From assembly GCF_003939025.1 (NCBI RefSeq), contig NZ_RQIH01000008.1, positions 124,001-188,000 of the forward strand: DNA of 64,000 nucleotides. Reading direction: 5' to 3'. The notes under the pieces are model-generated. The model was not told the DNA's origin. It saw only the letters and a list, made by a program, of their open reading frames with translations, and did no database searches. This DNA comes from Rhizobium sophoriradicis (lineage in GTDB: Bacteria; Pseudomonadota; Alphaproteobacteria; Rhizobiales; Rhizobiaceae). The position numbers and the translations under genes are program-made. Below are positions 9,009-18,429 of the stretch, one piece after another. Within the stretch, counting starts at the first letter, position 1, and each line of letters opens with the position of its first letter.

Positions 9009-9432
9009 GTCAACTGCCACTACCCTGAAATTGCCTGCCACCGGTACGAGCTTTATCGTCCCGCTTGAGGGTTTGATTTCGACCGCGAACGCTCCCGCAG
9101 GCCCTCACTTATCGCGACGTGACAGATAATATGGCGCTCCTACACGGGCTGTCGATATCATCGCCTTTCCGGTGCTCATGGCGCGGAGTCCGGCTGGTCT
9201 GTATCAACCGCTCGCGTTGGGATCGCACGCCCAAGGGCAAACCGATACGGTGTAGCTCGGCATGCGTCTGGTACGGGATTGGCGACCGCCGATGCCGCGC
9301 ATTGCGGCCGCGCGCGCCGGCGAACCCTTGCGGCGACAAGATGTTCGCACACAAGTGGAACACTACGCAGTATTGGTCACCCTCCGATTTAACGAAGCTC
9401 AAACCAGTATCGTCGTATAACAGGTTCGTTAC
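9009..9432. other. Divergent intergenic region
   Basis: About 420 bases between the divergent aldo-keto reductase and GGDEF genes. It should hold the promoters of both. Open frames cross it on both strands but show no family resemblance and mostly shadow the neighbours. I see no clear operator or hairpin. Confidence 0.4.
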
Positions 9433-11346
9433 ATGGTTTGGGAAGGTGGAACCAACGCAGTGAATGGCATCTGGACGCAATTCGGTGGCAACCTTTCCTT
9501 CGTATCCCTGGCAATGTCGCTCTGGGCGCTCTTTTCGATTCAGTTTCAGCGCCGGTCGTTCATGCAGGAGAGGATCGCCTTCGGAATCATAGCCGGCGGC
9601 GCCTCCATCGGATCCATATTGCTGGCCGTTGAGTTTCATCCGGGCATCTATATCGATCTGCGATTTTCGCCGCTGGCATTGGCCGGCATGTTCGGCGGGC
9701 CGATAGCGGCGGCTTTTGCCGCATCGCTGGCGATGGCCTTTCGATTTGCCGTCGGCGGCACGGCGATGCTCGACGGGATCGTCACGATGGCCGTGGCTGC
9801 CGGCATTGGTGTGGCCGGCCATTTCTGGACCCGCAAGAGATCTCCGGTGCTTATGGACGTTGCGCTGCTGAGCCTCGCCCTTGGCGTTGCACTGGTTCTA
9901 TCCATGGCTCTGCTTCCCACTCTCGTGACCGCTCATGTGCTCGCCGGCGTCGGTTTTCCCCTGACCGCGTTGAATTGCCTGGCAACCGTTCTGGGCGGTT
10001 CCGTTCTGCTGAAGACACAGCACTGGGAGCTCGAACGCAGCATATTGGTGACGGCATTTTCGCAGTCGCCCGACTATCTCTATGTGAAGGATCGAAACAG
10101 CCGCTTCATCACCGTCAATGAAAACATGACCCGGCTTTTCCGGTTCAGGACGACGGCGGAGATGATCGGATTGTCGGATTTCAATCTGATGTCGCGGCCG
10201 CTCGCCGAGAAACTCTATTATCTCGAGCAGCAGGTCATAGACACCGGCGTGCCGCTGATCGATTCCACCGAATATATTGAAGGCAGATTCCTGCTTGCCT
10301 CCAAGGTGCCGCTCCGGGACAGGCAGGGCCGAGTGATCGGCCTGGCCGGCGTGACACGAGATGTGACCGAGCGCACGGCCTTGGAGCGTGAATTGCGTGA
10401 AAGCAAGAACCTCTTGTCGCATGCAATGGCCGGCATGTCCGATGGTATCGCCATGTACGACAGCAAGGGTTTTCTTATCTTTTGCAACGATCAGTACCGC
10501 AGCGCCTTTCCGCTGTCCGGCGATGCCCGGGTGGTCGGCGCCCATATCAGCGACATCCTGCGCCGTGTCGTTGAAACCGGCGAGCGGCCGGGCGTGGTCG
10601 AGGGTGATCCGGAAGAGTGGATCAAGCTGACCAGCGCGACGTTGCACAGCAACAAGGACGAAGAGGTTCAGCTACACAACGGCGACTGGCGCAGCATTCG
10701 CACGAGACTTGCCGAAGATGGCACGGCGATGGCTGTCGTCTCGGACATCACGGCGACGAAGCAGGCGGAAATCGCGCTCAGGCTGTCGGCGGAGCAATTG
10801 AGGAATCTGGCCGAGACCGACGGGCTGACCGGTATCGTCAATCGCCGCGCCTTCGATGAAATCTTCGCGCGTGAGACCGCCGGCAGCGCCAGGAAGAACA
10901 CGCCCTTCAGCCTGCTGATGGTCGATATCGACCGCTTCAAGGCCTATAACGATACCTATGGGCATCCGGCCGGCGACCAATGCCTGCGCGTCGTCAGCAA
11001 GTGCCTGCGCCAATCCGTCAGCCGGCCGGCGGACATCGTCGCGCGCTATGGTGGGGAGGAATTTGTGGTGTTCCTTCCCGACACCAGCGCCAAGGGGGCA
11101 ATGATCGTCGCCGAGCAATTCGCCCGCCGACTGGCCAAGGAGAATATCCTTCATTCCGGCAGCGAATTCGGATGTGTAACCGCCAGTATCGGCATATCCT
11201 GCGCGACAGGAGCAACGTTGCGCGCCAGCCCCAACCGTCTACTCGCCGAGGCCGATACCGCACTCTACGAGGCCAAGACGCAAGGCCGCAACCGCATCCT
11301 GGCGCATTCGCGCGAGAACGGGCATGCGCTCAAGGAAACCGGTTAG
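9433..11346 (+). CDS. Membrane PAS-GGDEF diguanylate cyclase
   Basis: 637 aa. Residues about 20-195 form a set of hydrophobic helices with PLALAGMFGGPIAAAFAAS, typical of the 5TM receptor domain of the LytS type (5TMR-LYT). Two PAS-like units follow: about 205-330, with SPDYLYVKDRNSRFITVNE, and about 335-450, with GMSDGIAMYD. The GGDEF domain starts with DGLTGIVNRRAF at 466 and has GGEEF at 540-544, a form compatible with catalysis. RPAD lies five residues before GGEEF, which is the canonical RxxD inhibitory site, so feedback by cyclic di-GMP is likely. There is no EAL domain. Predicted role: a signal-controlled synthase of cyclic di-GMP in the inner membrane; the ligand is unknown. Confidence 0.92.
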   Translation: MVWEGGTNAVNGIWTQFGGNLSFVSLAMSLWALFSIQFQRRSFMQERIAFGIIAGGASIGSILLAVEFHPGIYIDLRFSPLALAGMFGGPIAAAFAASLAMAFRFAVGGTAMLDGIVTMAVAAGIGVAGHFWTRKRSPVLMDVALLSLALGVALVLSMALLPTLVTAHVLAGVGFPLTALNCLATVLGGSVLLKTQHWELERSILVTAFSQSPDYLYVKDRNSRFITVNENMTRLFRFRTTAEMIGLSDFNLMSRPLAEKLYYLEQQVIDTGVPLIDSTEYIEGRFLLASKVPLRDRQGRVIGLAGVTRDVTERTALERELRESKNLLSHAMAGMSDGIAMYDSKGFLIFCNDQYRSAFPLSGDARVVGAHISDILRRVVETGERPGVVEGDPEEWIKLTSATLHSNKDEEVQLHNGDWRSIRTRLAEDGTAMAVVSDITATKQAEIALRLSAEQLRNLAETDGLTGIVNRRAFDEIFARETAGSARKNTPFSLLMVDIDRFKAYNDTYGHPAGDQCLRVVSKCLRQSVSRPADIVARYGGEEFVVFLPDTSAKGAMIVAEQFARRLAKENILHSGSEFGCVTASIGISCATGATLRASPNRLLAEADTALYEAKTQGRNRILAHSRENGHALKETG

Positions 11347-11458
11347 ACCGCAATCCTGTTTACCTCCCGGAGAGCTGCGCGCGCTCGATAGGATTTTTCT
11401 ATCAAACCATCGCTTGTAAGGCCTTGATGTTTGTCCGGCTTCGGCAATACAGGGGCGC

Positions 11459-13753
11459 ATGGACACAAAATTCATTGGGAAGAAATCGGCGGCAGCCGGC
11501 GGCTGGGGCGCTTTGAAGAGCTGCGGGAAGCAGTTGCTTCAAAGCGGGATGCCGATCGCTGGGGCGCGAACGATGCTGAAAGCGAACCAGCCGGATGGGT
11601 TCGATTGCCCGGGCTGCGCCTGGGGCGACCCGGAACACGGATCCTCGTTCGAGTTCTGCGAGAACGGGGTCAAGGCCGTCGCCTGGGAAGCGACGGAGAA
11701 GCGGGCAACGCCGGCTTTCTTCGCGGAAAATACGGTATCCGAGCTTCGCCGGCTGTCGGATTACGAACTTGAGCTCAACGGCCGCCTTACCCATCCCATG
11801 CGCTATGATGCAATAAGCAACCGCTACCTGCCGGTGGCGTGGGAGGATGCCTTTACCGAGATCGGCAGCATCCTCAAGGGCCTCGATAATCCCGATCGTG
11901 CGGAATTCTATACGTCCGGCCGGGCCAGCAACGAGGCCGCCTTCCTCTATCAGCTGTTCGTGCGCATCTACGGCACCAATAATTTTCCCGATTGCTCCAA
12001 CATGTGCCACGAGGCCAGCGGCATCGCCATGCGCCAGGCGGTCGGCGTCGGCAAAGGCACCGTTCTGCTGGAGGATTTCGAGGAGGCCGACGCGATTTTC
12101 GTGATCGGACAGAACCCCGGCACGAACCATCCGAGAATGCTCGGCGACCTGCGCCGGGCAGCGCTTCGCGGCGCGCGCATCGTCGTCTTCAATCCGATCC
12201 GCGAGCGCGGCCTGGAGCGCTTCTCCGATCCGCAGGACAAGATCGAAATGCTGCGGGGCGGTTCGACGGATATCGCCAGCCATTATCTCCAGCCGCAACT
12301 CGGCGGCGACATGGCTGCGGTGCGCGGAATGGCAAAGGCCGTGCTGGCTGCGGAAGACGCGGCCGTCGCCGCCGGTCTGCCGCCGGTTCTCGATCATGCC
12401 TTTCTTGTCGAACATTGCGCAGGTTTTGCCGAATACCGGGCGGCTGTGGAGGCGACGAGCTGGGCCGACATCGAAGATCAATCGGGGTTGAGCCGAGAGG
12501 AGATCGAACGGGCGGCCGATGTCTATATCGCTGCCGAACGGGTCATCTGCACCTGGGCGATGGGCGTGACGCAGCATCTGCATTCGGTGGCGACGATCCG
12601 AGAGATTGCCAACTTCATGTTTCTGCGCGGCAATATCGGCCGGTCCGGCGCCGGCCTTTGCCCGGTGCGCGGCCATTCCAACGTGCAGGGCGACCGAACT
12701 GTCGGTATCAACGAACAGCCTTCGGACGATTTCCTCGATGCGCTGGAGAAGCATTTCCGTTTCACGGTCCCGCGCCTGCACGGCCACAACGTGCTTTCCG
12801 CGATCGGGGCGATGCTCGACGGCTCGGCTGAGGCCTTCATCGGGCTTGGCGGCAACTTTGCCCGCGCCACACCCGACAGCACCCTCGTCGAGAAAGCGCT
12901 TCGGCGGCTGAAACTGACGGTGCATATCGCGACCAAGCCGAACCATTCGCATCTGATGCCCGGCGAGACGGCCTTTATCCTGCCGTGCCTCGGACGGACC
13001 GAGATGGACCTCAACGCGGCCGGCAATTCCCAGCTCGTGAGCGTCGAGGATTCGATGAGCATGGTGCATGGTTCCGCCGGCATCAATCGTCCGGCCTCAC
13101 CGCATCTTCTCTCGGAAGTCGCCATCATTGCCGGCATTGCGCAAGCGACGGTCGGCCCTTCCGTGGTCGACTGGGCGGAACTTGCCGAGGATTACGATCG
13201 CATCCGCGATCATATCGAGGCGACCATTCCCGGCTTCGAGGACTACAATAGGCGCCTGCGCAAGCCGCGCGGCTTCCATCTGCGCAATGCCGCCGCCCAT
13301 CGGCAGTGGCAGACGCCCACTGGCAAAGCGTCATTTTCCTGCCAGGCGCTTCCCGAGCAGACGGTGCATCAGCGCGCGCGAAAAGGCGAGGGACGCTTCG
13401 CCCTCCAGACGTTCCGCTCGCACGATCAGTACAATACCACCGTCTACGGCCTCGACGACCGATACCGTGGCGTCTACGGAGAGCGGCAGGTCATCTTCAT
13501 AAATCCTGAAGATCTGAGGGCGATGAATGCCGAGGCCGGCGACCGCATCGATGTAGTCGGCGAGCACGATGACGGCATCGAGCGCGTCGCGCGGAATTTC
13601 CGCCTTGTCCCCTATGACATTCCGCGAGGCAGCATCGCCGGTTATTATCCCGAGTTGAACGTGCTCGTGCCGCTTGGCAGCGCCGGCGATGAAAGCGACA
13701 CGCCGACCTCGAAATCAATCATGGTTTCCTTCCGCCGGCGACATGCCGCGTGA
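11459..13753 (+). CDS. YdeP/FdhF-like molybdopterin oxidoreductase
   Basis: 764 aa, ATG preceded by AGGGG. It belongs to the molybdopterin oxidoreductase superfamily in the YdeP-like branch annotated as formate dehydrogenase-related. Visible landmarks: DCPGCAWGD with Cys50 and Cys53, FEFCENG with a third Cys, NMCHEASG near 181-189, IGQNPGTNHPRM, RGGSTDI, RGHSNVQGDRTVG, and a C-terminal cofactor-binding domain with YGERQVIFINPEDL. The full C-x2-C-x3-C-x27-C cluster of classical formate dehydrogenases is not present. Its substrate is uncertain; formate oxidation would fit the formaldehyde pathway elsewhere in the window, but that is inference. It overlaps the small downstream gene by four bases. 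Confidence 0.85.
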   Translation: MDTKFIGKKSAAAGGWGALKSCGKQLLQSGMPIAGARTMLKANQPDGFDCPGCAWGDPEHGSSFEFCENGVKAVAWEATEKRATPAFFAENTVSELRRLSDYELELNGRLTHPMRYDAISNRYLPVAWEDAFTEIGSILKGLDNPDRAEFYTSGRASNEAAFLYQLFVRIYGTNNFPDCSNMCHEASGIAMRQAVGVGKGTVLLEDFEEADAIFVIGQNPGTNHPRMLGDLRRAALRGARIVVFNPIRERGLERFSDPQDKIEMLRGGSTDIASHYLQPQLGGDMAAVRGMAKAVLAAEDAAVAAGLPPVLDHAFLVEHCAGFAEYRAAVEATSWADIEDQSGLSREEIERAADVYIAAERVICTWAMGVTQHLHSVATIREIANFMFLRGNIGRSGAGLCPVRGHSNVQGDRTVGINEQPSDDFLDALEKHFRFTVPRLHGHNVLSAIGAMLDGSAEAFIGLGGNFARATPDSTLVEKALRRLKLTVHIATKPNHSHLMPGETAFILPCLGRTEMDLNAAGNSQLVSVEDSMSMVHGSAGINRPASPHLLSEVAIIAGIAQATVGPSVVDWAELAEDYDRIRDHIEATIPGFEDYNRRLRKPRGFHLRNAAAHRQWQTPTGKASFSCQALPEQTVHQRARKGEGRFALQTFRSHDQYNTTVYGLDDRYRGVYGERQVIFINPEDLRAMNAEAGDRIDVVGEHDDGIERVARNFRLVPYDIPRGSIAGYYPELNVLVPLGSAGDESDTPTSKSIMVSFRRRHAA

Positions 13754-14025
13754 GCGAAGAGGCATCCGACGCCGGCCGATTTCTTGTCCTTGTCGCTGCG
13801 GCGCAAGCCAGGAATGCGGGGCTGACCTCGATCCAGGCCGGTCTGCTCGTCGCCGCGGAGCTCAACATAGCAACTGACAGCCGCTCCTTTGCACGCAAGC
13901 TGGGGATCGCGCATGCGCTTGTGCTGCGGGAACTCAACGCGCTTGCCGAGCGAGATGACACGCTTGAGATCGTCAAGCGGGATCCGAGAACGATGAGAGT
14001 GTTCTACAGATTGGCCAATCCCTGA
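13750..14025 (+). CDS. Small winged-helix-like partner of the molybdopterin oxidoreductase
   Basis: 91 aa, GTG start overlapping the preceding stop (GTGA), so it is translationally coupled to the oxidoreductase. The sequence has no signal peptide. Residues about 30-85 could form a helix-turn-helix or winged fold (SRSFARKLGIAHALVLRELNALAERDD, then a beta-hairpin-like RTMRVFYRLA; quoted in parts of the whole). I do not recognise the family. Coupling suggests a dedicated maturation, regulatory or subunit role for the YdeP-like enzyme. Confidence 0.6.
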   Translation: MSEEASDAGRFLVLVAAAQARNAGLTSIQAGLLVAAELNIATDSRSFARKLGIAHALVLRELNALAERDDTLEIVKRDPRTMRVFYRLANP

Positions 14026-14080
14026 CGCATGTCGGCCAAACTTGTGCAGTGATTTTGCGATGACTGCGATGCAGGCCGGC

Positions 14081-15079
14081 TTATCGGTGGCTGACGCGCT
14101 TCCTCGTGTCTGAGGGGTATTCCCCATAGGTCGTCCGGTAGACCGCGGAAAAGCGGCCGAAATGGAAGAAGCCCCATTTGAGGCAGATGGCCTTCATCGT
14201 CTCCTTGCTTTCGGGATCGAGCAGGTCCTGCCGCGCCGCGCGCAGACGAAGCATCAGCAGATAGGCGGCGGGAGATGTACCCTTGAAGGCGCGAAAACCG
14301 GTTTCGAGCGCCCTGCTCGAGACGCCGGCCGCTTCGGCCACCTTCGGCATGGTGATCGGTTGATCGATATTGGCCTGCATGAACTCGATCGCCCTGCGCA
14401 CATGCCTCGGAGCGATCAGCGCCGGCCCCTTTTCGAGAAAATGCGACAGCCGGTGCGGCACCATGCGCACGACCAGATCGGACAGCGCCTGAGTCATGTG
14501 CGCCATGGCGATCGGCGACTGCAGCAAGGGGCCGTCGTCGCGCATCCCTGATATGATCGTTTCGGTGAGATTGCCGATCGTCCGGCCGACCGGTGTCGAC
14601 AGGTCCAGTTCCGGCAGCAGGTCGAGCGATCCACTGAACGGCATTTCGAAAGTCTGGCCGATTGTCTGGAGGATAACGGGCCAGTTGATCAGCAGTTCGT
14701 CGATGACGTTCCCTTGCCCATGCATGAGAACGCTATCGGGTTCGAAATTGTTGTAGAGAAGCAATTTTCCTTGCCCGGCTTCGGCCTTGCGCGCTCCATA
14801 GGTCACCCCCATGCCGCCGCGACGGGGGACGACCAGCGACAGATATTCGGCCGTGCTGACGGTCGGCTCGATGTTGAACTGGAACTCCGCCTCATGATAG
14901 CCGGTCAGCAGGACCGCGCTGTTCGCCACCGAAAAATCCAATCCCCAATGGAAGTCCTTGGCGCGGCCGACGGGCTCGGCATCGAACGCGCCAAATGCAC
15001 CCCCCAGGGTTTCCACCATGTTGTCGAAGGACGAACCATGGAATCGGAAGGAGAATGGCTTTGCGCTGTCTTCCGTCAT
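14081..15079 (-). CDS. AraC-family transcriptional regulator
   Basis: 332 aa. The N-terminal two thirds form a cupin-like sensing domain of the AraC_binding_2 kind (EYLSLVVPRRGG, LLLYNNFEPDSVLMHG). The C-terminal 100 residues contain the double helix-turn-helix: ITMPKVAEAAGVSSRALETG for the first and AICLKWGFFHFGRFSAVYR for the second, ending with the typical TYGEYPSDTRKR. It converges on the molybdopterin oxidoreductase pair. The target is not evident; the 1.3 kb upstream holds no clear gene that it could control divergently. Confidence 0.88.
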   Translation of the reverse strand: MTEDSAKPFSFRFHGSSFDNMVETLGGAFGAFDAEPVGRAKDFHWGLDFSVANSAVLLTGYHEAEFQFNIEPTVSTAEYLSLVVPRRGGMGVTYGARKAEAGQGKLLLYNNFEPDSVLMHGQGNVIDELLINWPVILQTIGQTFEMPFSGSLDLLPELDLSTPVGRTIGNLTETIISGMRDDGPLLQSPIAMAHMTQALSDLVVRMVPHRLSHFLEKGPALIAPRHVRRAIEFMQANIDQPITMPKVAEAAGVSSRALETGFRAFKGTSPAAYLLMLRLRAARQDLLDPESKETMKAICLKWGFFHFGRFSAVYRTTYGEYPSDTRKRVSHR

Positions 15080-16376
15080 GCTGTTCCCGTCATTTCTTCT
15101 GACCGAACACGGCGCGAGGCGTCGGTCGCATGGAGATCGAGATGATGTACGTCCCTCTTTCTCACCGCGTTTGCTAACATCGCCTTTCTCCTTCGCACTT
15201 TCGTCAGGACCTGATGGATGGAAGGAAGTGCGAGACCTGAGCGCATATTAGCGAAAATGAAGGCTCAGCACAGCAGATGATGGCGAAGCAGCCAAGCTTC
15301 AACCTGATGCGGACGTTAATAGGTGTTCGGCCAAGCGAATTCGAGTCGACGCCGAACCTGGCAGGTGCTGGAAAAGGCAAGTTTTTGAAGGCTTTATCGA
15401 CAATGCCCATCCGTCGGACTTTCCTGGCCGGTTGGCAGGAACTGACAGAACCGGCAGCACTTGGCAAGCCTTGGCGCTGTTGCTTTTAGGGACATTCCGA
15501 TGATTAAACGATTAGCCAGCTTGCACAGACCGCGAGCTTCGACGCGCAATGCAAACGTCGCCTGCCGAAGGTTCTAAAGTGGACCGCTCGAGATAGCCTT
15601 CGGCAGGCTGACAGGCAGTTGGCATACGCACGGGATGGAGTGCGTATGAATGAGCCCCTCCCATCATTTGGGGTGATCGATAGAGGGGTTTGGCTTCAGA
15701 CCGTAGACCATCATGGCCCCGGTCTCGATTACTTTAGTGTTCCGCAGCCATGGAGCAATTGTCGCGCGTCGATATTGTCGATCGTTCGGCTTTTCGCGAC
15801 GCAGTCTGGACTGCTCCTGCGCAAAATGTACAGGCTGGCGCTTCACGCTCTCCCGTCTTCGCCGCTAGGCCTCAAAGCTCCAAAACGACTCGCCGGCCCT
15901 CGAAGAAAGGCAGAGGGTGCCTGGCGCGGTACGAATTGTCGGAATCTCCATGCGCGCCGACATGGTAGAGCTGCTGGATCGCGGCAGCACCATTTTGCTT
16001 GCTTGCGGTCGTTGCCATTTGAAATGAGGAACGGCGCCGTCGTCGCCGGGACGAAAGTTTCCGCGTATGTGCGCGGCGGCGCGATGAACCGGCATCGGCT
16101 CGACCACGATCATCCCGGCGCCGCCGATGGCGCGTTCGGCTTAATAGGCGACGTGCTGGTCACCAGGCACGCCGTCCCTGGCCATGTTTGCCTTATGCGC
16201 CCCGAAGACGATCCGGTTGCGCAAGCTGTGTCCGCCTAGGCTGACCGGCGAAAACAGACGCGGAAAAAGTTTCGACGTTGGGATCCCTCAGAGACAGCCG
16301 GCTTTCCGGTTGCATCGCATGGCGGCGCACCGAATATCGGTGTCGCCGACCGAGCCGAGAGTCGCCGCGCGCAGCT
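15080..16376. other. 1.3 kb region without a convincing gene
   Basis: Several open frames of 60-206 codons lie here on both strands, but none has a good ribosome site, a recognisable domain or consistent codon usage. The longest (15619-16239, plus) reads as a basic, low-complexity mixture. The region contains the AraC gene promoter side and one strong inverted repeat (15560-15608). It may be the remains of deleted genes, or may hold an RNA I cannot identify. Confidence 0.45.
15560..15608. repeat. 12-bp perfect inverted repeat
   Basis: GCCTGCCGAAGG at 15560-15571 is repeated in reverse complement as CCTTCGGCAGGC at 15597-15608, with a 25-base spacer. It lies in the middle of the gene-poor gap. 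It could be a hairpin in an untranslated or small RNA, a terminator stem, or a binding site; no T-run follows directly on either strand. Confidence 0.5.
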
Positions 16377-17456
16377 TCAGAGTGCAACCGAAAGAGTGTT
16401 GTCGCGCCGGGCGGCCACCTCCTGCGAGTTCACCATCGCGCCGGCGAGCTGGCGGAAGGTGACGAGCCCCAGGGTTTCTCCCGATGGCGACACCACCCTT
16501 GCATCGTCGGCCGACGTCGAGGCCAGCATCCGGACGGCCTCTTCGACCGTCGTTCCGGCCGCGATCGCCAAGCCGACGGGTGCCGCACCGGCGTGCAGCG
16601 GCGTCATGACGGCTTCGACATGGACGACCCGTCCCCGGTTCACTTCCTTGACGAAGTTGGCGATGTATTCGTCGGCCGGGCGCAGCACGATGTCCTGGCT
16701 GGTGCCCTGCTGGATGACTTCGCCGTCGCGCAGGATGGCGATCTGGTCGCCGAGGCGCAGCGCCTCGTCAAGATCGTGGGTGATGAAGACGATGGTCTTC
16801 TTGATTTCCTTCTGGATGTCGAGAAGCACCGACTGCATGTCGGTGCGGATCAACGGGTCGAGCGCCGAATAGGCCTCGTCCATCAGAAGCACCGGCGCAT
16901 CGTTGGCCAGTGCCCGCGCCAAGCCGACACGCTGCTGCATGCCGCCGGAGAGCTGGTTGGGATAGCGCTGCTCGAAGCCTTTGAGGCCGACCCGCTCCAG
17001 CCAGCGCATGGCGATGTCGATGGCCTTCGCCCGCTCCATGCCCTGCACTTCGAGGCCGAAGATGGTGTTGTCGAGGACGTTGCGGTGCGGCAGCAGCGCA
17101 AACTTCTGGAACACCATTGCCGTCTGCTGCCGGCGGAACGTGCGCAATTCGATCTCGTTCATCTTCACGACGTCGACGCCGTCGACCAGCACTTCGCCGG
17201 AGGTCGGGTCGATCAGCCGGTTGATGTGGCGGATCAGCGTCGATTTGCCGGATCCCGAAAGGCCCATGACGACCTGGATGCAGCCGGAGGGGATCTCGAT
17301 ATTGATATCCCGAAGGCCGAGCACGTGTCCGTGCTTCTGGTTGAGCTCGCTCTTCGTCAGGCCTTTCTGCACCGCCTCGACATGGGCGGCGGGGTTGGGG
17401 CCGAAGATCTTGTAGAGGTGGCGGATCTTGATGCCGCCGAAATGATGCTCAGCCAT
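16377..17456 (-). CDS. Quaternary-amine (ProV/HutV-type) ABC transporter ATPase
   Basis: 359 aa from the ATG at 17456, where the family N-terminus IKIRHLYKIFGPNP begins; a longer open frame upstream lies within the permease gene. Walker A is GLSGSGKST, the signature is LSGGMQQRVGLARAL, Walker B is VLLMDEAYSALDPL and the switch His is in VFITHDLDEA. A C-terminal CBS-like section (about 280-355) follows, as in ATPases for glycine betaine, proline betaine or choline. The insertion KSELNQKHGHVLGL near residue 40 is typical of this branch. It overlaps the permease gene by eight bases and forms an operon with the two genes upstream. Confidence 0.9.
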   Translation of the reverse strand: MAEHHFGGIKIRHLYKIFGPNPAAHVEAVQKGLTKSELNQKHGHVLGLRDINIEIPSGCIQVVMGLSGSGKSTLIRHINRLIDPTSGEVLVDGVDVVKMNEIELRTFRRQQTAMVFQKFALLPHRNVLDNTIFGLEVQGMERAKAIDIAMRWLERVGLKGFEQRYPNQLSGGMQQRVGLARALANDAPVLLMDEAYSALDPLIRTDMQSVLLDIQKEIKKTIVFITHDLDEALRLGDQIAILRDGEVIQQGTSQDIVLRPADEYIANFVKEVNRGRVVHVEAVMTPLHAGAAPVGLAIAAGTTVEEAVRMLASTSADDARVVSPSGETLGLVTFRQLAGAMVNSQEVAARRDNTLSVAL

Positions 17457-18336
17457 GGACGGTCTCCCGATGCTTCTGGAGCCTTTTGCCATATGCCTGG
17501 CTGACCCGGTCGAAGATGATGGCGATGCCGACGATGGCAAGGCCGTTGAAAATGCCCAGCGTGAAGTACTGGTTGGCGATCGCTTTCAGCACCGGCTGGC
17601 CGAGGCCCTGGACGCCGATCATCGAGGCGATGACCACCATGGCGAGCGCCATCATGATCGTCTGGTTGATGCCGGCCATGATGGTCGGCAGCGCCAGCGG
17701 CAGCTGCACCTTGAACAGCTTCTGCGACCGCGAGGTGCCGAAGGCGTCGGCGGCCTCGAGCACGTCCTTGTCGACGAGCCGGATGCCGAGATCGGTAAGG
17801 CGGATCATCGGCGGGATGGCGTAGATGACGACGGCGATCAGCCCAGGAACCTTGCCGATGCCGAGCAGCATGACGACGGGGATGAGGTAGACGAAGCTCG
17901 GCATGGTCTGCATGACGTCGAGGATCGGGTTGACGATGCGCTGCAGCCGGTCGGAGCGGGCCATCAGGATGCCCATCGGGATGCCGATGGCGATGGAAAG
18001 AACGGTGCAGACGAAGATCATCGAGACCGTCCGCATCGTGTCGTCCCACATGTCGAAATAGCCGATCAGCAGCAGCGTCACCAGACAGCCGGCGACGACC
18101 TTCAGGCTGCGGCTGGCAAACCAGGCGATGGCCAGGATGATCGCGGTGATGATCGGCCACGGCGTCTGCGTCATGAAACGCTCGGCGGCGATCAGGAAAT
18201 GCTGCAGCGGCACGAACAGGCTTTCGATGCCGTCGCCATAGCTGCGGGTAAATCCGCGAAAGCCGTCATCGATCGCCTTCTTCAGATTGCGAAGCGCGTC
18301 ATCGTTCATGTGCGGGAATTTGTAAAACCATTCCAT
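17449..18336 (-). CDS. Quaternary-amine (ProW-type) ABC transporter permease
   Basis: 295 aa from the ATG at 18336, preceded by AAGGGGAACCGAG. The first 60 residues are a soluble N-terminus (FRGFTRSYGDGIESLFVPLQ), as in ProW/HutW proteins. Several membrane segments and the permease signature region EAADAFGTSRSQKLFKVQLP are visible, followed by LPTIMAGINQTIMMALAMVV. The protein ends with FNGLAIVGIAIIFDRVSQA. It works with the ATPase downstream and the binding protein upstream. A similar but dead permease fragment lies at about 33.9 kb. Confidence 0.9.
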   Translation of the reverse strand: MEWFYKFPHMNDDALRNLKKAIDDGFRGFTRSYGDGIESLFVPLQHFLIAAERFMTQTPWPIITAIILAIAWFASRSLKVVAGCLVTLLLIGYFDMWDDTMRTVSMIFVCTVLSIAIGIPMGILMARSDRLQRIVNPILDVMQTMPSFVYLIPVVMLLGIGKVPGLIAVVIYAIPPMIRLTDLGIRLVDKDVLEAADAFGTSRSQKLFKVQLPLALPTIMAGINQTIMMALAMVVIASMIGVQGLGQPVLKAIANQYFTLGIFNGLAIVGIAIIFDRVSQAYGKRLQKHRETVHG

Positions 18337-18396
18337 CTCGGTTCCCCTTTCGTCAAACAGCCGTGGCAGTCTTTTTGATTTTGTCGGCGCGTGAGA

Positions 18397-18421
18397 AGCG
18401 GTGCGCTTTTCGCGCACCGCT
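18397..18421 (-). promoter_or_regulatory. Intergenic hairpin between binding protein and permease genes
   Basis: AGCGGTGCGC (18397-18406) and GCGCACCGCT (18412-18421) form a perfect 10-bp stem with a five-base loop, in the 93-base gap after the binding-protein gene. No T-run follows on the minus strand, so full termination is unlikely. Such stems commonly stabilise the upstream message or reduce read-through, giving more binding protein than permease. Confidence 0.65.
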
Positions 18422-18429
18422 ATTTTGTT

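Noticed and set aside
9109-9822. 237-codon minus-strand open frame before and inside the GGDEF gene
   Set aside because: Low-complexity His/Arg/Gly-rich translation typical of a shadow; overlaps the membrane domain of the cyclase.
11402-13069. 555-codon open frame on the minus strand
   Set aside because: Antisense shadow of the molybdopterin oxidoreductase; rich in Arg, His and Ala with no recognisable motif.
15619-16239. 206-codon open frame on the plus strand
   Set aside because: No ribosome site, no domain, irregular composition; probably chance or decayed sequence.
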